From Capitulum mitella (Eukaryota > Arthropoda > Thecostraca > Pollicipedomorpha > Pollicipedidae), in NCBI GenBank assembly GCA_030062745.1, contig CP099843.1, positions 17,216,997 through 17,280,996 of the forward strand: a stretch of 64,000 nucleotides of DNA, written 5' to 3'. The position numbers and the translations under genes were made by a program. This document shows, piece after piece, positions 47,560-58,790 of this stretch. Positions within the stretch are counted from its first letter, which is position 1. Every line of letters begins with the position of its first letter. Below the pieces are notes generated by a model. It saw only the letters and a program-made list of their open reading frames with translations, was not told where the DNA came from and ran no database searches.

Positions 47560-50500
47560 TTAATTACGTAAACTTCATATCACATTGTAAAATTTGCACT
47601 AGGCCATGACGAAAGCAGACGCTTTGATAATAATAAAAGGCTTTTAGTCATAATTCAACTCGGTCACTCTGCTGCCGCTTGCCGGTGCTGTCCTGTCAAA
47701 CCGTTCGTGCTACTGTTCTCGCGCCAGCATTTTCAGCCATTAGAACACTAAAGATGTTTTCGTTTGTTTGATAATGATGTGTTATTCATTCCCAACGGCA
47801 AAAATGTTGAATGGGTATGATGCAGTCTTTCCATTAAGTAGTAGTCATGAACAGTCTGTTTAATTTTTACAGCAAAGGTGCTTAACGCTTTTTACCTTGT
47901 AGTGCGTAAATCTTCAGAATCCTTAAAAAAAACTTCAAAGAATGATCACCAGTGTTGCAGCTCATCCCTAACGGGCGTCCGAAAACCTGTAGACTTCAGG
48001 AGAAACTTCTAAACTGGCAGCAGTACAATGCACTGTTCATATTGCCCCGCTCTTGTTAAAAACTAATGACCTCATTCCCAACTCTGACAGCAGTCCGGAC
48101 AATGATGAAGTCAGCGGTGTTGCTTGTTAATGCATCTCCCTGCCTGTTACTTCATGAGCTAGAAACCGTTGTTTTCATTTTGAGTTGCGTAGGTTTATTC
48201 TGATGCAACGTTAACGTATGCTTAGAAATTTTAGACTGGGTGCAATTTGCTTTACTCCCACCTTTGGTTTGTACCTTCACCTCAGGCCTCACCTGCGTAC
48301 TGACCCATCCTTATCTAGTAACGCTCACAAAACAAGACACATTCAACCGTGCCACGATATTTCATTTGCCGTGTCTTGCTGGCTTCCCACGAAATTGTTC
48401 TGTGAAGTGTGTTAGAACAAGGCAGCCAAAAAAAAAATAGGCGAAAGGTTCAACACTTGCGCTCTGCTCGGAAATATTGACTGACATGACACGCATTGAC
48501 TCGATGGGCCCGATTTGCCATTGACTCGATGGGCCCGATTTGCACTCACAAACCAATTGCTCATAATTTGGCTCAGTGAGTTGAGCTTCTTTCCCAGAAT
48601 GTAAATGAACTATGTCCAACTTAGTTGGCCGGGTTAAAGAGGGGCCTGGGTATGTTCTGCCCAAATCTTCAAGGCCAGCGGGCCGGTGAGATAAGCCAGT
48701 GAAGCGCAGTTAATTCTCTGTTTTGGAGAGACCCAGCTGTTGTAGGGTTCTGGACTGCCAAGTGCTCCCTTTCCAAAAAGAATCTGCTGCACTATTAGAT
48801 GACTCATGCAGTACAGACCCATGATTTGACTTATGGTCAAAACAGATGCAAATGTTCCCCAAATTTGGGCCAATCACCTGATTAATTGGCTGTTCTTAAA
48901 TGCGTATCATTGAACAGTATAATGGTGCTGGTTGTATGTGAGCGATTTTGTCTCCTATTTCAAATATGCCTTTTCATTTTGCATTGTCATTGCCTTGACA
49001 AAAAATTATTTTTCCGATGGAAAATATGAAGCCATGCCAGAACATTGGTATGCACTTACCATACCAATCTCATTTCTGGTATGGAGTCGTCCGTACCTAA
49101 AGTACATAAAGTTACACCTTTGGGTAAACTCCTGTTCCAAACAACGATTGCAATTTCGTAGAATGGAAATGACAACGACACATATGGACTAATGCTTCCC
49201 AATAAGTAGATGTTACATTGCCTTAGTCATCCAACATCAACATAAATGGCCTAATGGCGTATTTCCGTACAACCTTCTATGACTAAACATTTTCGAATTG
49301 AAGATTTCTCACTCCGAATCAGGGTATGAACACACCTTTCGAGTTTTCTTTTTGTATGGCATCCATAGCATCTTCTAAAGAACGTTGCAAGAAATGGAAC
49401 AAACGAGATAATTAATGTGAAAGTCAAATTAACAGTGGACGTCACCTGGATGTCAAACCAAGCGGAACCATATATTCCACTGAACAAAATCACTGGTCAG
49501 ACGCACAATTTTCGACGACTAGTGGCAGTCAAGGTCCTTCCAAGAGTGTTCGTGATACCACCTAAGTGCAACGCGGAATGAAATTTGACATTGGACGCAT
49601 AACAGTGTCAGTTGCCGAACTTTCTCAGGGTGGTCAGTGTCGTCGTCGGGCGACGTTTACGACGCAGTATACGCGCGGCGAACGTGCTCCTCATTGTGTG
49701 CATATTCCGAAAGCGATGGGAATGTGACCTGGCCAATTGAACGCCACCTGCTGGATGCCGCTTTGCCCATGAATTATTGCTCAGTAATCGACTGCACGGC
49801 GTGCGCCACGTTTTGGGGCCCCTGGTAGAAAAGAAGCGACATGCAATGTGTTGCGACGACTTCAGACAGTGAGCCAACAATGGACTGTACGGCTGCCGAC
49901 ACACATGGCCCTACCTCCCAGAAATTTCTCACTTTTCTCTTCCGGAAAACGACTGAACGTCATTTTTCGAGTTCCAGGCCTGGAGTGCGTCACGAATGTT
50001 CCCTCGTTCGTTTGCCCGCAGCGCGGTGTTTAATCCATCAAAACACCGGCGAGCTGCCATTGCGCGCCGCATTGGCTCCGCCGGGAATCAATTGCGCCGA
50101 CAAAGGGCGGTCTCTCCCCAGCCCCCTGTTCCCCATCCAACCCTCGTGGGCAGTCCAGAGCCTTTGGCAGTCGGCGGAACGCGCGACACCCTTTGCGTAA
50201 CGGCTGTTGCCGGTCCGTTTTTCACCAGCTGGTAGAATTGGTACGTCGCAGGTGATTTATGGCAGGCGAAACGTTTGGCGTGGCGACTGCCCAGTAGTAT
50301 GAAATTGTAGGACGCGCGTGACAATAAGAATGTCAAGAGGGGAGAACAAATTAAGAATGAAAAGAAGAGAGGGATGGGAGATGTGGAGAGTAAATTTTAA
50401 AGTGGAAGTAAACAAAAAATTGGAAGTGAGGGTACGAATATACTAGAGAGAGAGAGAGAGAGCGAGGGCGTGGCATCGTCAAGGTCACATGCATGAATGA

Positions 50501-50885
50501 ATGATTGTGTTCCATATTGTATCCCTAGACATTGCAACATCCTGCCCAAGTGCACTGAGCACAAACGTACTTGCACGAATTCTTGCGGTTTTGCACGTCA
50601 CAGTTTCTTAGAGCATCGCTGTGTTCATCTTTCATGTTTAAGTATTTATTTATGCATTTATTTGCTTATTAACTGTACATATCTGTGGGATCCAAAACAC
50701 TCGGCTGTCACCATCACAGTGTCACACAAATCATGGGCACAACGCGCAAAGTACGACAGGAAGATAAAAAATAAGAATAAAAATTATTAGAATGAGAAAA
50801 CCGGGGTCACACAATCAAATCTGATTGGCGAGCACTTAACTGGTTGAAAGAAACACAACTATGGAGATTGGCTAAGGAACGAACA
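47560..50885. other. Intron DNA without recognisable features
   Basis: Mixed AT-rich DNA. A 23-bp direct repeat (ACTCGATGGGCCCGATTTGC) occurs twice at 48496-48543. A (GA)n tract lies at 50446-50461. Short open frames have no domains. Confidence 0.4.
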
Positions 50886-51120
50886 TCACAGTCTAGATGC
50901 AACTGACTGGATGGACCTCCTAAAGCGCGGTGGTTGCGAAACTCCCTCAGTTATTGGGAACGAGTTCCAGGTGGCAATGGGACGCTCGGACACAGTTTTA
51001 CGTGTAGACTCCAGCCGACATCGGCGAATCTGCAAGATAGCGGTTGTGCCTCGCGTTATGCGTTCGGACGCGTTACCCCGAGGCACTTCTGAAACTCTGA
51101 GGCTTACGGGCAGCGAAGTT
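50886..51120 (-). pseudogene. LINE (non-LTR retrotransposon) 3'-terminal ORF fragment
   Basis: The reverse frame ends with RRCRLESTRKTVSERPIATW followed by NSFP and about 25 further residues. This matches the C-terminal signature of many LINE reverse-transcriptase ORFs, where RxRLxxRKxxFSxRVVxxWNSLP precedes the stop by about 20-30 residues. Only this end is present; no reverse-transcriptase core motif lies upstream. Truncation is typical of old LINE copies. Confidence 0.5.
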
Positions 51121-51353
51121 GATGACATCAACGTTGCACCTGTATTGGCGGCCCTCAGGTTGGTTATGATCTGGTGATATGAAGGGAGACGAGAGAGCGT
51201 ATGAGGTGAATCATAGTGCTGTGAGGAAGAGTAATCTTTGGTTTCTGAATAGTGACTATGCTTCCACAGCACCGCTGTGCAACTCGGCGGGGCTGGTCTT
51301 CGAAAGCGAAAGACCAGACCAGCCATCGAAGGCCGGAACCAGCGACCAGCGAC

Positions 51354-51946
51354 CAGGGGTTGTTGATTTGTATTCTTCCGGAGGGGTTATGCCCCCCCCA
51401 ATGTTAATCTTGGCCCCTCCAAAGCTGCTATTGGCCCCCTCAATATTTTCTGTCAAGGAAAATAGGCAACGCTAGCGAAAAGAACCGGTGTAATATATAA
51501 AAGACACGCAGAAAGTATAGAGCAAAACATAATATGATCTAGTCTACATAAAAAAGAATACTGACAGATCTTGTATTATATACATATGCATATGCCTATA
51601 ACGGGAATATTGTTGCAGGGTTGTCATTTTTGGGCGCAAAATGACCTCAGTAGTCTGCGCGCCCGAAAACACCAATAAACAACAAGGGTTGTTATTTTCT
51701 ATGCGCCTGGTAGTGCCCGGTGCCCACGAACAGTGCTGTGAGCCCTATCGTCAAAATTCGTCTGGGCATAAGGACTGTTTTTCGTTAGAAAACAACTATT
51801 AAATCGCAGTTTTGTATAAAATAGGCAAATGGAATAAAAAATGGAACCAAGAACCATGAAATTTATACAGCTGAGTGATTGCACAGCAATATGCATGTTG
51901 TCTACATCTATGTCTGTTTCTATCCATTTATCTTCCCACATATGTC

Positions 51947-52000
<54 letters not shown>

Positions 52001-52170
52001 CTGGCGATTCTGCATTTTTTATTTAATTAATGCCAACAAAAAAGGACAAAATTTGTCGTTGGTCAAAATCAACCAGGCTAAATCTGTTGAGAAACACACT
52101 TTTGGGCCATTGCTTGTCGGGACCTCGGCTCAATTCCCCGCCCCCTCAATCGTTTACACAGACACCACTG
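51354..52170 (+). mobile_element. hAT-like MITE, copy B (~817 bp, with internal insertion and microsatellite)
   Basis: Starts CAGGGGTTGTTGATTTGTAT and ends in GACACCACTG. The left block (GGCCCCTCC…AATATTTTCTG) and right block (GGCTAAATCTGTTGAGAAAC) match copies A and C. It is longer because of extra DNA at about 51480-51850 and an (AT)n(GT)n tract at 51948-51999. No clear 8-bp target duplication remains. Confidence 0.65.
51948..51999. repeat. (AT)n(GT)n microsatellite inside hAT-like MITE copy B
   Basis: Compound dinucleotide tract, located 5' of the conserved AAATTTG…TTGGTCAAAATC block of the element, as is the tract in copy C. Confidence 0.95.
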
Positions 52171-52961
52171 GGTCCTTCATGTTCTGTTCCTTGTTAGAGC
52201 GACGTCGAAAGCATGTGTTACGGTTTATTGGGTACGAAATAAGCCGCGTGTTCCTGTTTTCCGGAGTCGCCATCTGATGTTCTACGTCACATTTGCCTGA
52301 TGCAAATCTGACACAGAACTGGCGCTCAGCCCTCCCCTGGAGCGATATGTCGGACTCTTCATTATTCTCCGCTGCCAAAGTAATTCAGTTATTGTGAGGG
52401 CGAGATGGCGAGACGAAGTAACCGATGCTGCTCTTTTTTGGGAGCGGGGATCCCCTCAGCGGACTTTTTTCGTGCTGGATCCGTGATATTTATAGCCCAA
52501 CCGAATGGGGTAAACTGGTGCAGAGGTTGTGAAAAAGGCTTTTTGATTCATCTTGGTGCCGCTAAATGTAATTACCAGTCACATGGATGCTGCCTCCAAA
52601 TTCAAAACGTCATAAAGCCATTTCGTTGCTTTAACTTGTCTGTGCAACTTCATTTTATTTTGACTCTCCCGAAGTGCACTAAAGTCGCCTCTTGAAACGC
52701 CCAAATTTCGCTTGACTGAAGCCATTCGACTTAAAACTAATGTCTAATGATGGACATCAGCTAAACGTCAGATGTGATTCCTGCTATTGCCCATCTCACT
52801 GTTTTGGTGGCTTGTCTAATATTGATTACTTGTGTGATTTGTCATTGACCAGTGAACACCAACGTGTGTTCCTTCACTTTTTGGTCACAGCGGACGCGCC
52901 AGTCAAAAACAAAGGTACGCCCTCCCAACGCTTGTCTCTGTGTAATACCCCGTGGTCCGAC

Positions 52962-52963
<2 letters not shown>

Positions 52964-52999
<36 letters not shown>
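52964..52999. repeat. (CT)n microsatellite 5' of exon 5
   Basis: A pure pyrimidine dinucleotide tract ending about 115 bp before the exon at 53115. It could influence splicing but lies too far upstream to be the polypyrimidine tract itself. Confidence 0.9.
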
Positions 53000-53001
<2 letters not shown>

Positions 53002-53114
53002 TCAGACCTCGACGCGCCCGCTGTCCTTTTTTTGCTCATCAATGACTGCCGGCACGCCCCGACCCAAACACCCGGTGGCGGTGGCGTTTGATCACATGAC
53101 GCCGTCCGTTGCAG

Positions 53115-53296
53115 CGCCGAGCGGTCACGTGGGCGCCCTGCGGGCGGTCAGCCGCGGCGCCACGTCCGTGCAGCTGAGCTGGCGGCCGGCGCCGGCCAGC
53201 TCTCTGCACGGCGAGTTCCTGGGCTACCAGCTGACGTACCGGTCCCCCGTGACGGGCGTCAATCGCAGCTTGGCCATCATCGACCAGAACGTGACG
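53115..53296 (+). CDS. Ptp99A: Exon 5: first part of fibronectin type III domain 2
   Basis: A 182-bp exon between acceptor CGTCCGTTGCAG (53114) and donor GTCAGT (53297). The first two bases complete Ala250, so the junction reads TLRE-APSGHVGAL. It contains the B-strand tryptophan (TSVQLSWRPAP) and C-strand HGEFLGYQLTYR, then two sequons (NRS and NVT) and ends in phase 0. APSG after TLRE and the string GEFLGYxxxYR are the features that most suggest Ptp99A. This is the extracellular part of the receptor. Confidence 0.87.
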
Positions 53297-53704
53297 GTCA
53301 GTGGGCGCCGCCGCGGCCGAGCGCAGCACACCGCGATTGATGCCTATACGGTGGGATGCGGCGGCCTTTTTTACCCTGACTGATGCGGCGGCCCCCTAAT
53401 GGCGGCAGTGTGATGCCGATGTGGCCTGGGCTGGTGCGGTGAACTTTGTGATTGGCTGATGTAACTGGAATTTGATGAGTGACGTTGCGCTTACCATTGT
53501 GACCCTCACGGATACGTTGATCTAATGTCTCAGAGGATGTGGTGACTACGATGGTCCTCAGATGCTTTTGCGAACTTTCCTAAAGGTTGTTTGTTTATTT
53601 ATGTTAGACAGATTGAAAATATTTGTGCAAAATTTCGCTTATTATAATCAACACTTACCTCTGTCGCATCACCCTTGAGTGCGCTGACTGATACGTGTGT
53701 TTGC
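53297..53704 (+). other. Start of the intron after exon 5
   Basis: Donor GTCAGT. GC-rich for about 100 bp, then AT-rich. No feature seen. Confidence 0.6.
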
Positions 53705-54238
<534 letters not shown>

Positions 54239-54611
54239 TGCACAAGTGTTCCGCTTGTTTGGAGAAGGAATGTTACGCCAAATCAGGGCTCTCTTTTCAC
54301 AGCAAAGATGTGAATTATTGTTAAAAATAACATACGGCAACATGGCTCATTCCGCTCCCATATTCTCACCGGCCTCGGTGGTGTCCTGAATGTGTCGCGT
54401 CAGCCGCCGCCACCCGTAACTCGTGAGAATGGTAGGCTCCGATACAACTTTCCAGAAGACGAACAAAAGTAAGGGGCGAGAGGGGGCGGCTCGAGCGTCG
54501 CCGGTGGGCGTTCATTGGCTGGCTGCTGCAGGCGGCGCGCGCGCTGGAAGTACCGGTCTTGTAATTTCCCGAGAGTTCTTGGGAGGATATTTAAGTGCCG
54601 CCCACGGAAGG

Positions 54612-56290
54612 CGCGGATCCAGGTGATCCCGAAACCTGAGAAGTGGCCCCACAGGCACCCCCAGCATGATTAAAAAAACTCAAAGGAGACCCGAAAGGAC
54701 CCGAATGGGTTTCACGGAGTCTCTGTGAAAACCAGATGCAGTCAGGGGACCTCTGGGAAGTTTGACCACCTCTGAGACGCAAAGAAGGGCCCATAAAGCT
54801 CCCAAAGGGCCCCTGAAACCACAAAAGGGTCCCAACACGGTAGAGTGCCTCTGAGATCGCCAGAAGGGTCATAGGGTACCTGAGACGGCCAAGATGGGCA
54901 CTAACTCCTTGGGTTAGGGGCCCCTGGAATGTTGTACGGGCCCCGATGGGCCTTTGTGCAAAGCTGAAGCTTCTTGATGTAGTCAGAGGACCTCCGTGGG
55001 ATTTAATGAGACCCTGACACGTCAAATTGCCGCTAAGATGGATAGAAAGGCCCCTGAAACTCTCTAAGAGCCCCTGGGATCATAAGACTGGCCCCAACAC
55101 GACAAAGGCTCCATGAGACCGCTAAAAGTGACAGGTCCCTGAGACGGCAAGAACTTAAGAGAGTGCCTAGCACGGCATAAGGGGAACCCTGATTAGCCAG
55201 AGGGGCCCCCTGAACGGGGATTCATTGGTGACCTTCCCAACCTCGAAAGGGACCCCAAATGTGCCGCAATGGTCTTTTTGAAAAGCCGAAGGGTTCCTGA
55301 TGCAGTCAGGGGCACCTGAGAAGGTCATGTGGGTCCTGAGACGGCAAGATAGGCCCCTACATGCCAGATGACCTCTGAGATCGTCGAAAAGGTCGGAGGG
55401 CCATGTGAGGCAAAGACGATAAGAGGGCCTCTGAGACGGCATGGGGTCCTGGGCGCCCAGAGGGCCTCCGAATGTGGAAGGCGGGCTCCTGGCACGGAAA
55501 AGGTCCCCCTCACACTGCCATTTAGGCCCCTTAGGCGCCCTTCTAGCCCTGATACGGCTAGAAGGGCCCTAAGACTGCCAGATATGCCCAATGTTAAGAG
55601 CACGACCCCTGATACAGCCATGGAGACCACTGGAGACGTTCAGAAGGCCCGTGACACTACTCAGAGGCCCTGAAATCGTTTTAAGGCCTTTTGTAGCTGC
55701 CAGAGGACCCTTAAGACGGCAAAAATGTTCCTCAGAGACGACAAGAGGGGCGCCTATGACAACAGGGGGCCAGTGACACTGCTAGAGTGGCGTTTGAGGC
55801 TGCTAAGTAGCAGTCTCTAACAATGGGGGCCCCTGAGAAGACCAGAGGGGCCCCTAAAACTAAGAAGCCTTGAGACGTCCAGGCAACACCTGAAACGGCC
55901 AAAGCATCAAGAGGATCGCCAGAGGTGCCTTTGTCACGGCAGAAAGAGACTTATAGAGGACCTTTGTTACTGCCTGAGGGGCTCATTAGACAGGACAAGC
56001 CCCCTGGGACGACATAAGGGACCCCGAGATGCCTCAAGCTTCGCTGAAACTGTCAGATGGGTCCATGAAACTGTCCGAGATGCCCCTTAAACTGCCAAAG
56101 GGTCGCCTGAGACGTCCTGAGGGGCCCGTGAAACTCTCAAAGGAACCTGAGACTCTTAAAGGAACCTAAGACCTTGACACGGCAGACAGCCCGAGACCAT
56201 CAAAAATGCCCCTTTAACGGGAAGCGGGAATCTAACCTAAGCTGGCAAAAAGGTCTCTAGAAACTTTGAGGAGGAGGAGGACTCTTGTAC
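54612..56290. repeat. 1.7-kb degenerate satellite, ~20-28-bp unit around CCTGAGACGGC
   Basis: Dozens of diverged units of the form GGGCCCCTGAGACGGCCAGA cover the stretch. A longer phrase, GATGCAGTCAGGGGACCT, recurs near 54733, 54975 (GATGTAGTCAGAGGACCT) and 55298, suggesting a higher-order unit of roughly 240-320 bp. Units are heavily diverged, so the array is old. Apparent frames on both strands (for example 54591-55025 and 55325-55630 reverse) are by-products of the repeats. Confidence 0.85.
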
Positions 56291-56945
56291 CAGAGGCAGA
56301 TGCGACATTTCAAGTAGAAGGAGGGACGCAGCCCCGCCTAAAATGCCGTCGTTTTTTGTAATGTATTGGGTACTCTGTACTGGAACAAAACGCATTTCTC
56401 TTCAAATAAAGTCACACATGTGATTTTTTCGGTTACTTTATATGGTAAAAACGGAGAATTACTTCACATATGTCCACCTGGACACGCGCAGATCAAAGTT
56501 TTTTTCATACCCGAAGAGCAAAAAATGGGGCGGCGGCCGGGAGGGGAGCCACGCACTGACAATCACCCCCCTCCTGGTGAAATCCCGGATCCGCCCTGGC
56601 CTGCGGCGGCCTGCGTCAGTGCGGAAATCATGTTGTATAGCAAAAGCACGTGACACTATGGCGCACACCACAAGAGAAAGCCAATGTTTGATTGTTCGTT
56701 GCTCCGGTCGAATCATTGCCAGGAAACAGGCTGCTACGTAGGGAGAAGTGCTGCAACGATAGTTTCCAGCTTCACCGCGCGGATAAACTTATCCAGAGGG
56801 AGGCCGAAACACAAGACCGTCCGCGAAGTGATGAGGGATGCGGAACAAAACCCGCATTTCCACCGCGCCGGAGCGGAACGTGTTAACGAAACTTGACGGG
56901 AAGCTTGATCACTATCGAGCTGTCCTCAAAGGCAGGAGGCCTACC
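56291..56945. other. Stretch between the satellite and the transposase-like pseudogene
   Basis: Contains a C/G-rich patch (56525-56600) and short frames without domains. It may include the 5' part of the transposon that follows. Confidence 0.35.
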
Positions 56946-58790
56946 TCGTAAATGGAGGAGAGAGATTTTAGAAGGAGCCTCAAAGACCTCTTTGACAATG
57001 CCGATATCGGCGCCATGAAGATTATCAAAATCCAAGAGGACATAGACTTCCTTCATGCCCAACGGGAGCCAGGCCGCCGAGGCTTCATGGTGGGAGTCGA
57101 TAAGTTTCTTTCTGGGGATGGGGAGCGACCTCTTCAACGACAGTAGCAGGTCGCAGAAAGGGCCCGCCGTCAGACTGAAGGCGAGCGGGACCCAACTGCC
57201 CAACTGGAATCCTCGTCTAACAATAGCACAGTAGTGACGGATGAAGATGACCTGCAGCCCTTCGCCATGCCTTCTGCTACAAAGCGGCCCTGCAGAAAAG
57301 CTAAGAACATCGCCACTCCTGGTCTGGCATCAGCCCTCGATTAAACGGAGCTCAGTGATCGTTCTGCGGTCCACTCACTATCGGTGACGGCCTCGGCCGT
57401 CGGCCACGGCTCCTCTAAACTGGCAAGTAACAGAAGGTCGTTTAGGCGGTTGCGCAAATCGCAGAGGAGAACCATTGCGGAGGAAATCCGGCATTCTTTC
57501 TCATCGCCACCCAACCTGGTTGTCCACTGGGACGGAAAATTGTTACCGGAAGATGTAAAGGAAAAGGAAGATCGATTCCCGGTCTTTGTAACTGGTCCAG
57601 GCCATGTCGCCAGGCTCCACGGTGTTCCGCAGCTCTCAGGCGGCGCTGGTGCAGCGACAGCTGACGGTGTAGCGTGTTGGAAAGACTGGGTCCCGAATAA
57701 CGTCGTCGGAATGAGCTTCGATGTCACCTCCAGCTCACTGGACAAGTGGTGGGAACATACACTCTTCTTCAACAGAAGCTTGGGCGATAGCTCCTTCACT
57801 TTGCTTCGAGCCGTTGGCAGAGGCGGCTTTTTACACGTCCGTCTTCCGGGCCGGAGCTCGCCTCGTTCAGGCGTTTCAAGAGGAAATGGAGGCACATTGA
57901 TCAGAGTAAGCTTGAACCCATGATGCATGAAGAACTGGAGCCAGCAGTGGCCGAGACTCTCCTCTCCTCCAAGGATCGTCTTGTCGCCTTATGCCATCCT
58001 CTTCGGCGAAGAGCCTCCGTGGCGAGCCGAGTCCAGTTTCTCCAACCAGGTGCCCTTCACCGTGCAAGATGAATGGACGCATGACTGACGGGATCAAGGT
58101 CTTCTTGCTTCGTGATCAGTTCCCCCTGACTCTCAGAAAACTTGGTGTCATCAAGTGTTTCGTCTCTTTCGTCGTTATTCTATATGTCAGGGTATGGTTC
58201 TGCGCTCCATGGGTGGTCAAAGCCGTCGTGAACGACCTGGCCTTCCTGCAGAGCTTGACCAGCTACCCGTATTCTAATCTCGAAGGCAACCTCCAAGGAG
58301 TTCCCCATTCACCTGTGGTACCTCAGCAAAGAACTGGCTGGTCTGTTGCCCTTCGACGAGGATGTGCCGTGTGAGATGAAGAGGAGGATGGTCGCGGCTC
58401 TCCAGGAACAGGGATAGGGGAGTCCGTCCCAGCAAGCGCTGGTGGGTCTCGCGACAAAAGAGGTTCTCTCCTGGAAGACTATCACGGACTTCATTACGTC
58501 AAAGTCGCTGGGAATCCCAAAGGCCTGCGGAAACAACACGGGCTTCCTTGCCGCCGATCCCGCTGGTTGGAAGATAGCACCTGGCTTCAAGGACGCCCAA
58601 GAAGTCCTGCTGTGCGGGAAGGCGGTGGTGAACGACTTCGCTCAGCGAAGTGTTGCTCTTATTCGAGCGTACAACGAGGTACTGACGAAGGATGAAATAC
58701 AAAAGCCGTGCCGGCTGCAAATCGTCGAATGGTACCGTCGCCAGGACCCCGAGGCCACAAACGCGTTTTGCAATGTCATTCTTACCTAAG
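56946..58790 (+). pseudogene. Decayed transposase-like gene (RNase-H-fold, hAT-like family)
   Basis: Pieces in order resemble one widespread metazoan transposon-derived family of about 600-700 residues. The N-terminal segment (56952-57146) has RRSLKDLFDNADIGAM and KIQEDIDFLHAQREPGRRGF. The next piece (57384-57840) has VVHWDGKLLPED, FPVFVTGPGHVARLHGVPQL and GMSFDVTSSS, where the family has an FDTTASN-type catalytic region. Then come WRHIDQSKLEP-like, HLWYLSKEL and KRRMVAAL segments (57870-58410), and a C-terminal piece (58442-58789) with VVNDFAQRSVALIRAYNEVL. In-frame stops at 57144 and 57342, a frameshift near 57845, further stops to 58420 and a deletion after the DVTSSS region show it is dead. 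No terminal repeats were located. It lies in a long intron of the main gene. Confidence 0.7.

Larger units (their letters stand above)
39549..53114 (+). other. 13.6-kb intron filled mainly with repeats and transposon remains
   Basis: No confirmed exon of the main gene. It includes a GC-rich island (40540-40960) with AATACGCGG and GTATTATTCC words, a (TA)n tract, a three-unit repeat (46863-47310), two hAT-like MITEs and a LINE fragment. A candidate exon-like frame follows an acceptor (CATCTTCCTTGCAG, ending 45941) and runs to TAG at 46146; it contains LSTLPQLAAVSVGAKGRA but has no known domain and remains unsupported. Confidence 0.5.
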
